Source: Pseudomonas morbosilactucae
GTDB lineage: Bacteria; Pseudomonadota; Gammaproteobacteria; Pseudomonadales; Pseudomonadaceae
NCBI RefSeq assembly: GCF_023241715.1
Contig: NZ_JALQCW010000035.1
Location: 37,479 to 101,478, forward strand
Length of the DNA stretch: 64,000 bases
Reading direction: 5' to 3'
Below are positions 38,641 to 48,244 of the stretch, piece after piece (position 1 is the stretch's first letter; every line of letters starts with the position of its first letter). The translations under genes were made by a program, and so were the position numbers. The notes under the pieces were generated by a model. That model was not told where the DNA came from, made no database searches, and saw only the letters and a program-made list of their open reading frames with translations.

Positions 38641-39234
38641 ATGACCGCCCCCCACTCGCCAGCTCCAGCCACCCTGGCTCACCACCTCGAACACATCGCT
38701 CGCCAGGTTCAGGCCGCGGATCAGCAACTGCCGCCGATGTTCCGGCCACCCGCCGACAACGCCGCCATCGTCCGGGCCGAAGCCTGCCTCGGACGCACCC
38801 TGCCCGCGTCACTGTGCACGCTCTACGGCATCGCCGACGGCCAGACCGAAGGCAGCGCCACCCTGCTCGATGCTTTCAGTTGGATGCCTCTGGACGAAGT
38901 GCTGGACCGCAGCGAATTTCTCAACGACTTCTTTCCCGACGGCCGCAACGAGGAAGACCCCGATCACGCGCCCATGGACGTGGCCCCGGGCATCAAGCCC
39001 AGTTGGTGGTGGCCGCACTGGTTGCCGATCATGGCCAACGGCGCAGGCGACTATCTGTGCCTCGACCTGGACCCGGCGCCCGGCGGGCACAGCGGGCAAG
39101 TCATCGCCTACTACCATAACGAAACCTACCGCCTGCTGATCGCCCCAAGCATTGAACATCTGATCGAAGTGATCGCCAACGGCCTGTCCAGCGGCACCTA
39201 TGCATTGGTGGACGGCATGATCGTCGAGGTCTAG
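38641..39234 (+). CDS. SMI1/KNR4 (SUKH) domain protein
   Basis: A 197-residue protein with the SUKH fold signature: AIVRAEACLGRTLPASLCTLYGIADGQ in the N-terminal half, WWWPHWLPIMANGAGDYLCLDLDPAPGGHSGQVIAYYHNE in the centre and SIEHLIEVIANGL near the end. Bacterial members include immunity proteins of toxin systems, but no toxin gene is adjacent here. AGGA precedes the ATG. It converges with the Lrp-type regulator gene. Confidence 0.88.
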   Translation: MTAPHSPAPATLAHHLEHIARQVQAADQQLPPMFRPPADNAAIVRAEACLGRTLPASLCTLYGIADGQTEGSATLLDAFSWMPLDEVLDRSEFLNDFFPDGRNEEDPDHAPMDVAPGIKPSWWWPHWLPIMANGAGDYLCLDLDPAPGGHSGQVIAYYHNETYRLLIAPSIEHLIEVIANGLSSGTYALVDGMIVEV

Positions 39235-39253
39235 ACCGCCGCGCCCACGGCCA

Positions 39254-39736
39254 TCAGGCCTTGGGCGCTTTCACCGGCAATGAGGTGAAGGGTTTGATTT
39301 CCTTGAGCACAAACATACTCTGCATTTCCTTGATTCCCGGCAGTCGACGGATCACCGACATGGCGAAGTCGGCAAAGGTGTCCAGGTCCCGGGCGACTAC
39401 CTGCAGCAAGAAGTCGGCATCGCCACCGATGCTGTAGCAGGCCACCACATCCTCCAACTCCATCACCTCCTGCTCGAAGCGCTGGGCCTCGGCTTCGCTG
39501 TGCCGGTCAATGCTGACCCGCACAAACACCAGAACACCGAGGCCGATCTTGCGCCGGTCCAGCACCGCCCGGTAACCCTGGATCACGTTGTGCTCTTCAA
39601 GCTGGCGCACCCGCCGCCAGCAGGGTGATGCCGACAGGCCAATCTGGTCGGCCAGGGTCTGGTTGGTGATCCGGCCGTCTTCCTGCAAAGCGGCAAGAAT
39701 CCGGGTGTCGATGAGGCTCAAGGCTGGATCGGTCAT
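39254..39736 (-). CDS. Lrp/AsnC-family regulator
   Basis: A 160-residue regulator: an N-terminal winged HTH (LSLIDTRILAALQEDGRITNQTLADQIGLSASPCWRRVRQLEEHNVI) and a C-terminal RAM/ligand domain (VVACYSIGGDADFLLQVVARDLDTFADF). The start MTDPALSLID was preferred over a start six codons upstream. It is divergent from a DUF2000 gene and a LysE-type exporter; that arrangement is frequent for amino-acid-responsive regulation. Confidence 0.93.
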   Translation of the reverse strand: MTDPALSLIDTRILAALQEDGRITNQTLADQIGLSASPCWRRVRQLEEHNVIQGYRAVLDRRKIGLGVLVFVRVSIDRHSEAEAQRFEQEVMELEDVVACYSIGGDADFLLQVVARDLDTFADFAMSVIRRLPGIKEMQSMFVLKEIKPFTSLPVKAPKA

Positions 39737-39887
39737 ATTTTTCTTCCTGTACACATATGCAGGTAAATCTCACCCAAAACCACGTCAACAGCAATACAAC
39801 TAGACACTTTTTACCCAGGCACGCGGTATATGCTTATTCCCGCCCCGCGCCCTGGAAGCAGCGGGTCCAGCACTCTTGAGGTCCGCC

Positions 39888-40310
39888 ATGAAGTTCGATG
39901 CCAGCCTGCATAAATGCGTGATTATTGTGGATAGCGCCCTCGGGCCGGGGCACGCCATCAATGCGGCCAGTGTCATCGGGGTTAGCTTGGGAACCACGGT
40001 GACGGGCCTGGTGGGGCCGGACATGTCCAGCCAGGACCAGGTGAACTACCCCGGGGTCATTTATGCCCCGCTGCCGATTCTTCTGGCCAGCAACGAGGCG
40101 ATTCGCGGCATCCACAGCCAGCTCATGACCGACGAAGAGGTGCACAGCATTCCCTTCAGCGCCCTGGCCCAGTCCTGCAAGACCTATGTCGAGTACGAGT
40201 CGCGGATCAATCAGGCCCACAGCTCTGGCATCGAGCTGGTGGCCCTGGGCTTGATTGGCCCGAAGAAGACCATCAACCGACTGACCGGCAGCCTGCCACT
40301 GTTCAGGTAA
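39888..40310 (+). CDS. DUF2000 family protein
   Basis: A 140-residue protein of the DUF2000 family (MKFDASLHKCVIIVDSALGPGHAINAASVIGVSLG, then YPGVIYAPLPILLAS). Members have a peptidyl-tRNA-hydrolase-like fold with no assigned reaction. GAGG lies upstream of the ATG; an in-frame TTG four codons before was not chosen. It sits between the Lrp-type regulator and the LysE exporter, so control by the regulator is plausible. Confidence 0.9.
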   Translation: MKFDASLHKCVIIVDSALGPGHAINAASVIGVSLGTTVTGLVGPDMSSQDQVNYPGVIYAPLPILLASNEAIRGIHSQLMTDEEVHSIPFSALAQSCKTYVEYESRINQAHSSGIELVALGLIGPKKTINRLTGSLPLFR

Positions 40311-40389
40311 CGGCCGCCGCCCTCCGGCACCGGCCATGCAGGCCACCGAGCACTCACCGCCCGTCCCCCCTTTTTGTCGAGATCGCCCC

Positions 40390-41016
40390 ATGCTGGACCT
40401 GTCGCAAATCCTCACCTACGCCGCCGCCCTCGGCATCGCCGCCGCCATCCCAGGGCCCGGAATGGCCGCCTTGGTGGCCCGCAGCGTCAGCGGCGGATTG
40501 CTGCCGGGCTTCAGCCTGTTGCTGGGAATCATCCTCGGCGACCTGATCTACCTGTCATTCGCGGTCTTCGGGCTGACCCTGATCGCCCACCACTTCAGCG
40601 CCCTGTTTGCCGTGGTCCGCTGGGGGGCCGCCGCCTACCTGGGCTACCTGGCCTGGCAATTCTGGTTTGCCGCACATCAACCCGTGAGCCTTGGCAAACC
40701 CATCGACCGCCGGGAGTTGCTGTCGGCCTGGTTCTCGGGCTTGACCATCACCCTGGGCAACCCCAAGACCATTGCCTTTTACCTGGCCCTGCTGCCCCTG
40801 GTGATCAACCTTGAGTCCATCTCCCTGCAAACCTGGGGCTTGATGCTGGTGCCCTTGACCGCCCTGGTGTTGCTGGCGGTGGGCACGGTGTTTGTCCTGG
40901 GCGCCGTTCGCGTGCGCCACCTGCTCGCCAGCCTTCGCGCCCAACAACTGCTGTTCAGGGGCGCGGCGGTGATCATGCTCGGCGCCGCCGGGGCCATGCT
41001 GCTCCAGCACGCCTGA
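40390..41016 (+). CDS. LysE/RhtB-family amino-acid exporter
   Basis: A 208-residue inner-membrane protein with about six helices, starting MLDLSQILTYAAALGIAAAIPGPGMAALVARSVSGG. The PGPGM motif in the first helix and TLGNPKTIAFYLALLP in the middle are LysE/RhtB signatures. It probably exports an amino acid or homoserine-like compound, controlled by the Lrp-type gene at 39254-39736. The start was set to the ATG before the first helix. Confidence 0.93.
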   Translation: MLDLSQILTYAAALGIAAAIPGPGMAALVARSVSGGLLPGFSLLLGIILGDLIYLSFAVFGLTLIAHHFSALFAVVRWGAAAYLGYLAWQFWFAAHQPVSLGKPIDRRELLSAWFSGLTITLGNPKTIAFYLALLPLVINLESISLQTWGLMLVPLTALVLLAVGTVFVLGAVRVRHLLASLRAQQLLFRGAAVIMLGAAGAMLLQHA

Positions 41017-41219
41017 CGCCACCCCGCCCTGCTCGGCCCCGTTGACCCGGCGCAATGCCCGGCCGCCGCCTGTAGCGGAAGATGCGCCCCAGGCTGCGAC
41101 CCGCCCCTCGCCGCCCGCCAACGGCGGAAGCCGCTAATCGGGCCGCGTATTTTTTTGCCGGCCCCGCGTTCACTTTAAACAGCGCCCGCCGATAACCACC
41201 TCAAGGACCACGAGCCACG

Positions 41220-42164
41220 ATGAGCGATCACCACATGCAGACCTGTATCAACAACCTCATGGAGCAGGGTGCCCATCTGTTTGGAGAGATTCTGGATGTA
41301 CCCCAGACCCAGGCGCTGTACCGCGATATGATCGCCGCGCGGGTGTTTGGGGGTGAGCTGTTCATGGATCAGGCCGAGTACCTGGCCCAGGAAAACCACT
41401 TCAACGCCAACCCGACCAAGACCTTCAACTTCCTCAACCAGTTTGAATCGCAACTGCAATTCATCGAGCAGGACCCGCGCCTGACCGCCGTGCTGGACCA
41501 AGTGCTGGGCGACGACTATGAGGTGGTCATCAAGAAGGCCGTCTGCGGTGTGCCGGACGCCTGGCTACCGGACTGGATTCGGGAACGAATCCGCGACGTG
41601 AACGTGGCCAACCTGGGGCCCTACATCAAGAAGCCCTACCGCGACATCACCTATTTCCGCGGCATCGACTTCCACCAGGACATCATCGACTGGCCCCAAG
41701 GCCGGGTGGACCTGGACCCTTCGACCTTTCTCACGCTCTACGTCTATTTGCACGAAGTGTCCGAGCACGACTCGCCCCTGCACCTGATGCCCGGCAGCCA
41801 CCGGTTCGGCGCCACGCTGTTCCCCCATCACCTGCAACACCTGGACGGCGACCGTTGGGTGTACAGCGATGACCAGGGCAACAGCGTGCCCTGCACCGAC
41901 CAACGGCTGACCGGAGGCCCGGGTTATGTCGGGCTCTGGCACAACTGCACCCTGCACGGCACCCGCCCAGTGGCCCACGAGTCGGAGCAGTTTCGCTTGT
42001 CGCTGCGCTACCTGCTGGGCAAGTCCAATGGCCACACTGCCAAGACCGGCATCGATGAGATCAACCGCCACATCAGTGGCGAGTTGAGGCCCATCAGGAC
42101 CCGGCGCGACCTGGATGCCAAGGGGGTCGCGCAGATCCGCGGCAACATCATTAACAACAACTGA
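41220..42164 (+). CDS. Phytanoyl-CoA dioxygenase family protein
   Basis: A 314-residue Fe(II)/2-oxoglutarate-dependent oxygenase of the PhyH family. The iron-binding facial triad is visible as His-x-Asp in DFHQDIIDWPQ and a distal His in LWHNCTLHGTRPV; Arg in EQFRLSLRYLL would hold 2-oxoglutarate. The helical N-terminus is unusual in some members. The substrate is unknown; a nearby glycosyltransferase and sugar-nucleotide genes do not overlap it, and 161 bases separate it from them. AAGGACC lies upstream of the ATG. Confidence 0.9.
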   Translation: MSDHHMQTCINNLMEQGAHLFGEILDVPQTQALYRDMIAARVFGGELFMDQAEYLAQENHFNANPTKTFNFLNQFESQLQFIEQDPRLTAVLDQVLGDDYEVVIKKAVCGVPDAWLPDWIRERIRDVNVANLGPYIKKPYRDITYFRGIDFHQDIIDWPQGRVDLDPSTFLTLYVYLHEVSEHDSPLHLMPGSHRFGATLFPHHLQHLDGDRWVYSDDQGNSVPCTDQRLTGGPGYVGLWHNCTLHGTRPVAHESEQFRLSLRYLLGKSNGHTAKTGIDEINRHISGELRPIRTRRDLDAKGVAQIRGNIINNN

Positions 42165-42325
42165 GCGGGCCCCTTTCAGGCCGCCCCGGCAGCCTTTGTG
42201 AAAACGACTGCGTTCGGCAACACGGTCCAGAAAACAGGCTCGGAATGCTCATTTACAACCAGTAGACTTGCGCTTCCTCGCCTGCTGCGGGGGCGGGTGA
42301 TGTTTAGACGTGGTACGAGGGCTGT

Positions 42326-43897
42326 ATGGCAATAAGGGCAGCACAGAAAACCCCCATCCTGATTTTTGGAACCGGTGCCGGTGGCATCAGCTTCTATAAA
42401 AACTGCCGTGCCCGTTACAACGTGGTCGGCTTTCTGGACAACAACCAGCAGAAGCATGGGCAGACCCTGTTTGGCAAAACCATCCACGCCCCGCAGCAAC
42501 TGGGCAGCCTGGCCTTCGAAAAAATCATCATCGCCAGCGACTACTACCGGGACATCTACCCACAACTGGTGGATGAGCTGGCAGTCAGCGAAGACAAGAT
42601 CAGCATCTTCCATAAGCAGCTTTCCTCACCCAACCTGCGGCAGCGTTGCAACGCGCGCCTGGAGCGCCTGGGTTACGAGCTGATGTGCCGCCGCGAGGGG
42701 CTGATTTCCGACTGGCTGTACCGGTTGTTCTTCAAGCAACAGAACCCGCTCGGCAGAATCAGCCGCTGCAAGCTGCGCTGGCTGGATGAAGTCAGTACGA
42801 ACAAGGTCCATGTGTTTCGCCCAGCCGTGGCCGGTAGCGTTCAAGGCCCGCGATTCGTTGGCCAAGCGACACCGGCAACCGCCATCACTCTGCCTGAAGT
42901 GGCCCTGTATCGCTTCCAGCAGGCCCAGGTCTGCTCGGTGTCGCGCTCGGTGATTCTGGCCGATGGCCAAGTGATTGCCGAACGTGTGGTGACCGCACCC
43001 TCTGCCGATGCCGACTACAGCGGCGCCCACCTGCTTTACCACGGCCGCACCCTGGCCCTGGCCCGACGCGGCCAGAACCAGCCCATCGCCAAGGGCCTGC
43101 TGGTCAGCGGTGGCAGCGAGGTCAACTACTACCACTGGGTGCTGGAGATACTCAGCCAACTGCAGTTCATTGCCGAGCTGCCCAGCGCCTACGACGACTA
43201 CCCGGTGCTGATTTCCCAGCACAGTCAGAACATCCCCTCCATCAAGGCCCTGATCGCCAGCCTGGGCATTGCCAGGCCCGTGGTGTTCTTGAACAGCGTC
43301 ACTTCTTACTGCGTGGCCGATTTGCTGCTGATCAGCGCACCGAACAATTGCGTGCCCAACTTCAAGGGTTCGGCCTACAGCCGGGCCGAGAACAGCTTCG
43401 CCCGCCCCGAGTCGATCCAGTTCCTGCGGGACAAGGCCCTGGCGTTGACCGCCGGCATCGACCGGGCATCCCTGCCCAAGCGGGTGTTCCTCGGCCGCAA
43501 GGGCTTTTTGCGCCCCTACAACCAGGCCGAAGTACTGGCCCGCATCGAAGCCCTGGGCTTTGTCTGCGTGTACATGGAAGAACAGGATATTCACCACCAA
43601 GTGGCGATCATGGCCAACGCCGAGGTGATCATCGGCCCGACCGGCGCGGCCTGGACCAACATCATCTTTGCTTCCCAAGGGGCGAAGGCCCTGTGCTGGA
43701 TGGCCAAGGAGGCAGGGGAACTGTCCTGCTTCTCCAACCTGGCGGACATCGTCGGCGTTGAAATGGACTACATCCCCTACCAGGCCGACACGTCAGACTC
43801 CCGAGAGATCTATTACAAGGAGTACGCCATTGATACCGACGTCATCGTGAGTTGGTTGCAGCGCACTCTGCCGACTTCCCCAAGCGGTCACCTATGA
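42326..43897 (+). CDS. GT61-type glycosyltransferase with N-terminal Rossmann-like domain
   Basis: A 523-residue protein. Residues of about 8-100 (PILIFGTGAGGISFYKNCRARYNVVGFLDNNQQ) form a nucleotide-binding domain like that of PglD/C-methyltransferase C-termini. The remainder is a DUF563/GT61 catalytic domain with NYYHWVLEILSQL, YPVLISQHSQN, RVFLGRKG and EVIIGPTGAAWTN, which act in transfer of sugars to polysaccharide chains. It overlaps fdtA by four bases and forms an operon with fdtA and fdtB. The predicted product probably uses the 3-aminosugar they make. Confidence 0.8.
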   Translation: MAIRAAQKTPILIFGTGAGGISFYKNCRARYNVVGFLDNNQQKHGQTLFGKTIHAPQQLGSLAFEKIIIASDYYRDIYPQLVDELAVSEDKISIFHKQLSSPNLRQRCNARLERLGYELMCRREGLISDWLYRLFFKQQNPLGRISRCKLRWLDEVSTNKVHVFRPAVAGSVQGPRFVGQATPATAITLPEVALYRFQQAQVCSVSRSVILADGQVIAERVVTAPSADADYSGAHLLYHGRTLALARRGQNQPIAKGLLVSGGSEVNYYHWVLEILSQLQFIAELPSAYDDYPVLISQHSQNIPSIKALIASLGIARPVVFLNSVTSYCVADLLLISAPNNCVPNFKGSAYSRAENSFARPESIQFLRDKALALTAGIDRASLPKRVFLGRKGFLRPYNQAEVLARIEALGFVCVYMEEQDIHHQVAIMANAEVIIGPTGAAWTNIIFASQGAKALCWMAKEAGELSCFSNLADIVGVEMDYIPYQADTSDSREIYYKEYAIDTDVIVSWLQRTLPTSPSGHL

Positions 43898-44292
43898 AAG
43901 TCCAACTCGTACAGTTGCAAACCCACGGCGATGAACGCGGCTCGCTGATTGCCCTGGAAGAAGGGAAGAACATCCCTTTTCAGATCAAGCGCATCTACTA
44001 CATGTTCGATACCGGCGAAGGCGTGCGCCGGGGCTATCACGCGCACAAGTCGCTCAAGCAAGTGGCGGTCGCCGTGCGCGGTTCGTGCCGCTTCATGCTG
44101 GATGACGGCAAGGAAAAGATTGATATCCGCCTCGATCACCCCTGCCAGGGCCTGCTGATCGAGTCGTTTATCTGGCGAGAAATGTATGACTTTTCTCCCG
44201 ACTGCGTGCTGATGGTGCTGGCGGACAGCCTCTACGATGAAGCTGACTATGTGCGTGACTACGAGACGTTCCAGCAGATGGTCGGTGCCTGA
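43894..44292 (+). CDS. fdtA: dTDP-4-keto-6-deoxyhexose 3,4-ketoisomerase (FdtA/WxcM-type cupin)
   Basis: A 132-residue single cupin of the WxcM/FdtA/QdtA type. The conserved GYHAHKSLKQVAVAVRGSCRFMLDDG and YDFSPDCVLMVLAD segments carry the catalytic His residues (RGYHAHK). It isomerises dTDP-4-oxo-6-deoxyglucose to the 3-oxo sugar before transamination. Whether the product is the galacto (Fdt) or gluco (Qdt) form cannot be told. The start overlaps the upstream gene by four bases and the stop overlaps fdtB by one base. Confidence 0.9.
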   Translation: MKVQLVQLQTHGDERGSLIALEEGKNIPFQIKRIYYMFDTGEGVRRGYHAHKSLKQVAVAVRGSCRFMLDDGKEKIDIRLDHPCQGLLIESFIWREMYDFSPDCVLMVLADSLYDEADYVRDYETFQQMVGA

Positions 44293-45401
44293 TGAAGATT
44301 GCCTTTCTTGACCTGAAAACCATCAACCAGGGCTACGCCGAGGCGTTGAAAGACGCCTGCGCCCGGGTCATCGATTCCGGCTGGTACCTGCAGGGCGAAG
44401 AGTTGCGCCAGTTCGAGGCGGCCTTCTCCCAGTACTGTGGCACGCCCCATGCGGTGGGCGTGGGCAATGGCCTGGACGCACTGTCCCTGGTCCTGCGGGC
44501 CTGGAAAGAGCAAGGCAAACTGCAGGACGGTGACGAGGTCATCGTGCAGAACAACACCTTTATTGCCACGGTCTCGGCGGTGATGGAAAACGGCTTGACG
44601 CCGGTGCTGGTGGACATCGATCCGGCCACCTACAACCTGGACATGCAGGCGGTAGAAGCGGCCATCACCCCCAAGACCCGGGCGATTATCCCGGTGCACC
44701 TGTATGGGCAAATGGCCCCGATGCCAGAGATCGTCGCCCTGGCCAAGCAACACGGCTTATGGGTCCTGGAAGACTGCGCCCAGGCCCACGGCGCGCAGTG
44801 CCAGGGGCGCAAAGCCGGCCAGTGGGGCGACGCAGGGGCCTTCAGTTTCTACCCCGGCAAAAACCTCGGCGCCCTGGGCGATGCCGGGGCCGTGGTGACC
44901 CACGACGACGAACTGGCGACCCTGGTGCGCGCCCTCGGCAGCTACGGTTCGCGCATCAAGTACCAGCATGAACACGCGGGGGTGAACAGCCGTCTGGATG
45001 AGATCCAGGCCGCCATGCTGCGGGTCAAACTTGCCCACCTGGATCAGGACACCGAGGCACGCCGGCAGATCGCCGAGCGCTACCTCGCCGAAATCCGCCA
45101 CCCGCTGATCCGCCTGCCCCAGGTCACGGAACGCAGCGCCCATGTCTGGCATCTGTTCGTGATTGCCAGCCCTTGCCGCGACCGCTTGAAGGACTACCTG
45201 GAGCGCCATGGTATCCAGACCATCATCCATTACCCCTTGCCGATACCCAGTCATCGGCCCTATCGCCATTTGTCGCTGTCGGCACGGGCGCAGGAAGCGG
45301 CCTTGCACGACAAGATCCTGTCATTGCCGCTGTACCACACCCTGAGTCGCGCCGAGCAGGAGCACATCATCACTACCCTCAACCAGTTCGCGCCCGACTA
45401 G
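44292..45401 (+). CDS. fdtB: DegT/DnrJ-type sugar aminotransferase (FdtB/QdtB-like)
   Basis: A 369-residue PLP-dependent aminotransferase. Family positions include GVGNGLDALSLVLRA, the Asp of LEDCAQAHGA and the PLP lysine in SFYPGKNLGALGDAGAV, followed by RSHGSxxxxx-like LGSYGSRIKYQHEHAGVNSRLDEIQAAML. It follows FdtA and would make dTDP-3-amino-3,6-dideoxyhexose. The usual N-acetyltransferase partner (FdtC/QdtC) is not in the window, so acetylation must be done elsewhere or is absent. Confidence 0.92.
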   Translation: MKIAFLDLKTINQGYAEALKDACARVIDSGWYLQGEELRQFEAAFSQYCGTPHAVGVGNGLDALSLVLRAWKEQGKLQDGDEVIVQNNTFIATVSAVMENGLTPVLVDIDPATYNLDMQAVEAAITPKTRAIIPVHLYGQMAPMPEIVALAKQHGLWVLEDCAQAHGAQCQGRKAGQWGDAGAFSFYPGKNLGALGDAGAVVTHDDELATLVRALGSYGSRIKYQHEHAGVNSRLDEIQAAMLRVKLAHLDQDTEARRQIAERYLAEIRHPLIRLPQVTERSAHVWHLFVIASPCRDRLKDYLERHGIQTIIHYPLPIPSHRPYRHLSLSARAQEAALHDKILSLPLYHTLSRAEQEHIITTLNQFAPD

Positions 45402-45407
45402 GGCAGC

Positions 45408-45428
45408 GGAGGGGCCCACGGCCCCTCC
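45408..45428. terminator. Hairpin between convergent fdtB and phosphatase remnant
   Basis: GGAGGGGCC-CAC-GGCCCCTCC is a perfect 9-bp stem seven bases after the fdtB stop, followed by TCTCTT. Confidence 0.65.
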
Positions 45429-45432
45429 TCTC

Positions 45433-45999
45433 TTACCGCGCCTGGTACTCATAAGGCACCACCGCCGTGCGGTCGATGCCCTGCTCCATCCTCGCCAGCA
45501 CCTCATTGATCGGGCACAGCAAGCCCACGGCGCTGGGTCGGCAATGCCCGTCGAGGTTGAACGACTCGCTCAGCGGCGGGTTGCCAGACGACAAGCCCTG
45601 CAAGCTGCGGATCTGATCCAGGCTCTGGGCTTCGAACACGATGTGCACAAAACGCTGGCCGCTGCTCACCTCCCGATAACGCTCGAACGCCAGGGTGCTG
45701 GCCGGCGGGATGTTGTTCTGCGGATAAGGGCTCTGCTGCCAGGTAAACCCGAGCATGGTGCGCAAGTAGGAGATGTTGGTGTCGTGGGCCACGAACATCA
45801 CCAGCGGCACGTTCGGCGGGCCGCCTTGCACGGCTCCGGCGCCGCTGCCATCGCCCAGGGCTAGGGCGATCTGGTTCATCAACTGCGAACCGCCACGGCG
45901 CGCGATATAGGGTGTGTTGTTGATGAAGTCGTATTTGGCCCTGAGCAGGCCCATCAGGCCAGCCACCGCCTGGGCATCGCGCCACGCCGGAACTCCTTG
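45433..45999 (-). pseudogene. 5'-truncated histidine acid phosphatase gene
   Basis: The remaining 177-residue frame (45433-45966 from an internal ATG) matches only the C-terminal part of an AppA-like acid phosphatase: YDFINNTPYIARRGGSQLMNQIALALG and the HD motif MFVAHDTNISYLRTMLGF. The N-terminal RHGxRxP catalytic motif and about 230 residues are missing. Homologous reading continues upstream of the ATG (AWRDAQAVAG) to about 45999 and stops where the AT-rich region begins. It marks one edge of the polysaccharide block. Confidence 0.8.
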
Positions 46000-46570
46000 T
46001 AAGCCTAAGGTCAGTAGTCCTTAAGGGAGTGAATACGTTTTGGGGCTTACGTAAAATATGTGAACAACCTAGCCCTTCCCCCACGGTGGCTAAAATTAAA
46101 AACGGGTATGCCGCTCAATGCTGTGGTCGAGCTTAAAATGCCAAAGGAGAACTCCAACCGCTAGGGTTACGCATCACACTCCGCTGCTGAAAGGTGATTG
46201 ATCCACACCCGTTTGTATAGTGTAAGTGTGGCGATCCTGCGCGGTCAGGCGGTATCAGCCCTCAGTTTTTTGCGACCCTTGCGCAAAGATCCGCACACGT
46301 AAGGGAAGACTCCCACCATGGAAGGTAGTCTCTGATAGTGACGCCGAGTAAGAGAGTAGGACCTGTCATTGCAATCATGAACGATACAAGTAGAGACGAG
46401 GGGCAATGCTTGATGATGCATCTCTACCCCTACGAGTTAGGAGGCACAGCTGAATTACGGAAAAATATGGCACCTTTGAGGGGGCTGGATTAAAATCAGA
46501 ATTTTATTCTCACACGACTGTAGCACTGCCACAGCCACTGAAATTTCAAGTTTAATTCATAGGTCATTTT
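46000..46570. promoter_or_regulatory. Upstream region of the AT-rich polysaccharide operon
   Basis: About 570 bases without a convincing gene. Several inverted repeats are visible: GTAAGCC/GGCTTAC (45999-46050), CCACAC/GTGTGG (46203-46231), and GGGG-x-ATGC with GCAT-x-CCCC near 46400-46430. A long leader with folded RNA is possible. Only short frames occur, none with a ribosome site and protein-like length. The transition from GC-rich to AT-rich sequence takes place here. Confidence 0.4.
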
Positions 46571-48244
46571 GTGCAAATCATTATTCCGATGTCGGGTTTT
46601 GGAGAGCGCTTTCGACGCGCTGGCTTTTCTATGCCAAAGCCATTAATACAGGTTGAGGGAAAACCGATTATCGCTCATGTGATAGACATGTTCCCTGGCG
46701 AATCTGATTTTATATTTATATGTAATCAAGAGCACTTAGACGAACCGGCCTATTGCATGGAGGCCACTCTAAAAGAGTACTGTCCGCAGGGTAGGATAGT
46801 TGGTATATCTCCTCACAAGCTCGGACCGATCAATGCCGTACTCCAAGTCGAGCACCTACTCAATCCAGCAGCACCGGTAGTTGTTAACTACTGCGATTTT
46901 ACATGCTATTGGGACTGGCATAACTTCAAAAAATTTGTCAAGGAAACAGCTTGTGCTGGAGCAATTCCTGCATACAAAGGCTTCCACCCACACTCTCTGG
47001 GAAGCACAAATTATGCGTACATGCTTGAAGCTCATGGATGGATTCAAGACATTCAGGAGAAGCAACCCTATACAAATAACCGTATGGAGGAGTATGCATC
47101 CAGTGGTACATATTATTTTTCATCGGCGCAAATCATGAGCCATGCATTTCATGCAACAGTGGAGCAAGAACTCAGTGTTGGTGGCGAATTTTATGTGAGC
47201 CTTTCTTACAAAATATTGCTTTCTAACAAACAATCTGTTGCAGTTTATCCACTTCAACACTTTATGCAGTGGGGAACCCCCGAAGACGTTGCTGAATATG
47301 AGTCATGGTCAAGAATTTTTCGACAGTTAATTATTCAATCTGCCCCCCCTATTCAAAGCACACAAGGGGCGCTAGTCATTCCAATGGCAGGTCTTGGGCA
47401 GCGCTTTGTTAACGAGAAATATACACTAACTAAGCCACTAATTCCTGTCTCGGGCTTGCCAATGGTCGCCCAGGCAACACATGATCTACCACCCGCCGAA
47501 CACTATGCCTTTGTATTAAGGGCAGATATGATGGGCCACGAAGAAGTGGCAAGCACATTAAAGAATCTCTATCCAAGAGCTATCACAAAAACCATTGATC
47601 ATGTGACCCAAGGCCAAGCGTGTACTGCGTTGATTGGTCTAGATGCTCTGGAGGTTACGGCAGGGGAAACCTCCACTCCAATCACTATTGGCGCATGTGA
47701 CAACGGTGCGCTTTATGACCTCAATGCTTTTGAAAAATTAATTCACGATCAATCTATAGACATTATAGTCTGGGGTATTCGAGGCTATCCAAATGCGCTG
47801 CGCAACCCTGAAATGTTCGGCTGGATTGAAGCCGAAAATGGTGTGATTAGTTCAATTTCCGTTAAAGCGCCATTAAAAAACCCTAAGTCCGACCCTGTAG
47901 TCTTGGGCACGTTTACCTTTCGTCGGGCGGAGGATTTTAGACGTGCGCTAGATAGGCTAATTTGTCGAAACGGGCAAGTTAACGGAGAGTTTTACATTGA
48001 CTCCCTTATTAACGACGCCATAGAAATTGGACTAAGCTGCCATCTATTTGAAGTAGATAGTTACTTATGCTGGGGAACACCAAATGACCTACGTACATTT
48101 GAATACTGGCAATCATGTTTCCACAAATGGAAAAACCACCCTTACAGCTTGAAACTAGACAGTCGCATCCCTAAAGAGCAAATCAGCATCCTTGAGACAA
48201 AATATCTGGCTATTACACCTGAATCACCAGTGATGCCTACATGA
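46571..48244 (+). CDS. Tandem nucleotidyltransferase (two sugar-nucleotidyltransferase domains)
   Basis: A 557-residue protein with two NTP-transferase domains in a row. The first begins IIIPMSGFGERFRRAGFSMPKPLIQVEGKP, and the second near residue 262 with VIPMAGLGQRFVNEKYTLTKPLIPVSGLP; both keep the G-x-G-x-R and the PKPL-type signature. Each would activate a sugar- or alditol-phosphate to a nucleotide derivative. Two fused copies are unusual and suggest either two substrates or a regulatory domain. A GTG start at 46571 was used; an ATG six codons later is possible. It is the first gene of the operon and overlaps the GtrA gene. Confidence 0.82.
   Translation: MQIIIPMSGFGERFRRAGFSMPKPLIQVEGKPIIAHVIDMFPGESDFIFICNQEHLDEPAYCMEATLKEYCPQGRIVGISPHKLGPINAVLQVEHLLNPAAPVVVNYCDFTCYWDWHNFKKFVKETACAGAIPAYKGFHPHSLGSTNYAYMLEAHGWIQDIQEKQPYTNNRMEEYASSGTYYFSSAQIMSHAFHATVEQELSVGGEFYVSLSYKILLSNKQSVAVYPLQHFMQWGTPEDVAEYESWSRIFRQLIIQSAPPIQSTQGALVIPMAGLGQRFVNEKYTLTKPLIPVSGLPMVAQATHDLPPAEHYAFVLRADMMGHEEVASTLKNLYPRAITKTIDHVTQGQACTALIGLDALEVTAGETSTPITIGACDNGALYDLNAFEKLIHDQSIDIIVWGIRGYPNALRNPEMFGWIEAENGVISSISVKAPLKNPKSDPVVLGTFTFRRAEDFRRALDRLICRNGQVNGEFYIDSLINDAIEIGLSCHLFEVDSYLCWGTPNDLRTFEYWQSCFHKWKNHPYSLKLDSRIPKEQISILETKYLAITPESPVMPT

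Noticed and set aside
46249..46260. GGCGGTATCAG as an ops (RfaH) element ahead of the polysaccharide operon
   Set aside because: It departs from the GGCGGTAGnnT consensus at the eighth base and no JUMPstart context is seen.
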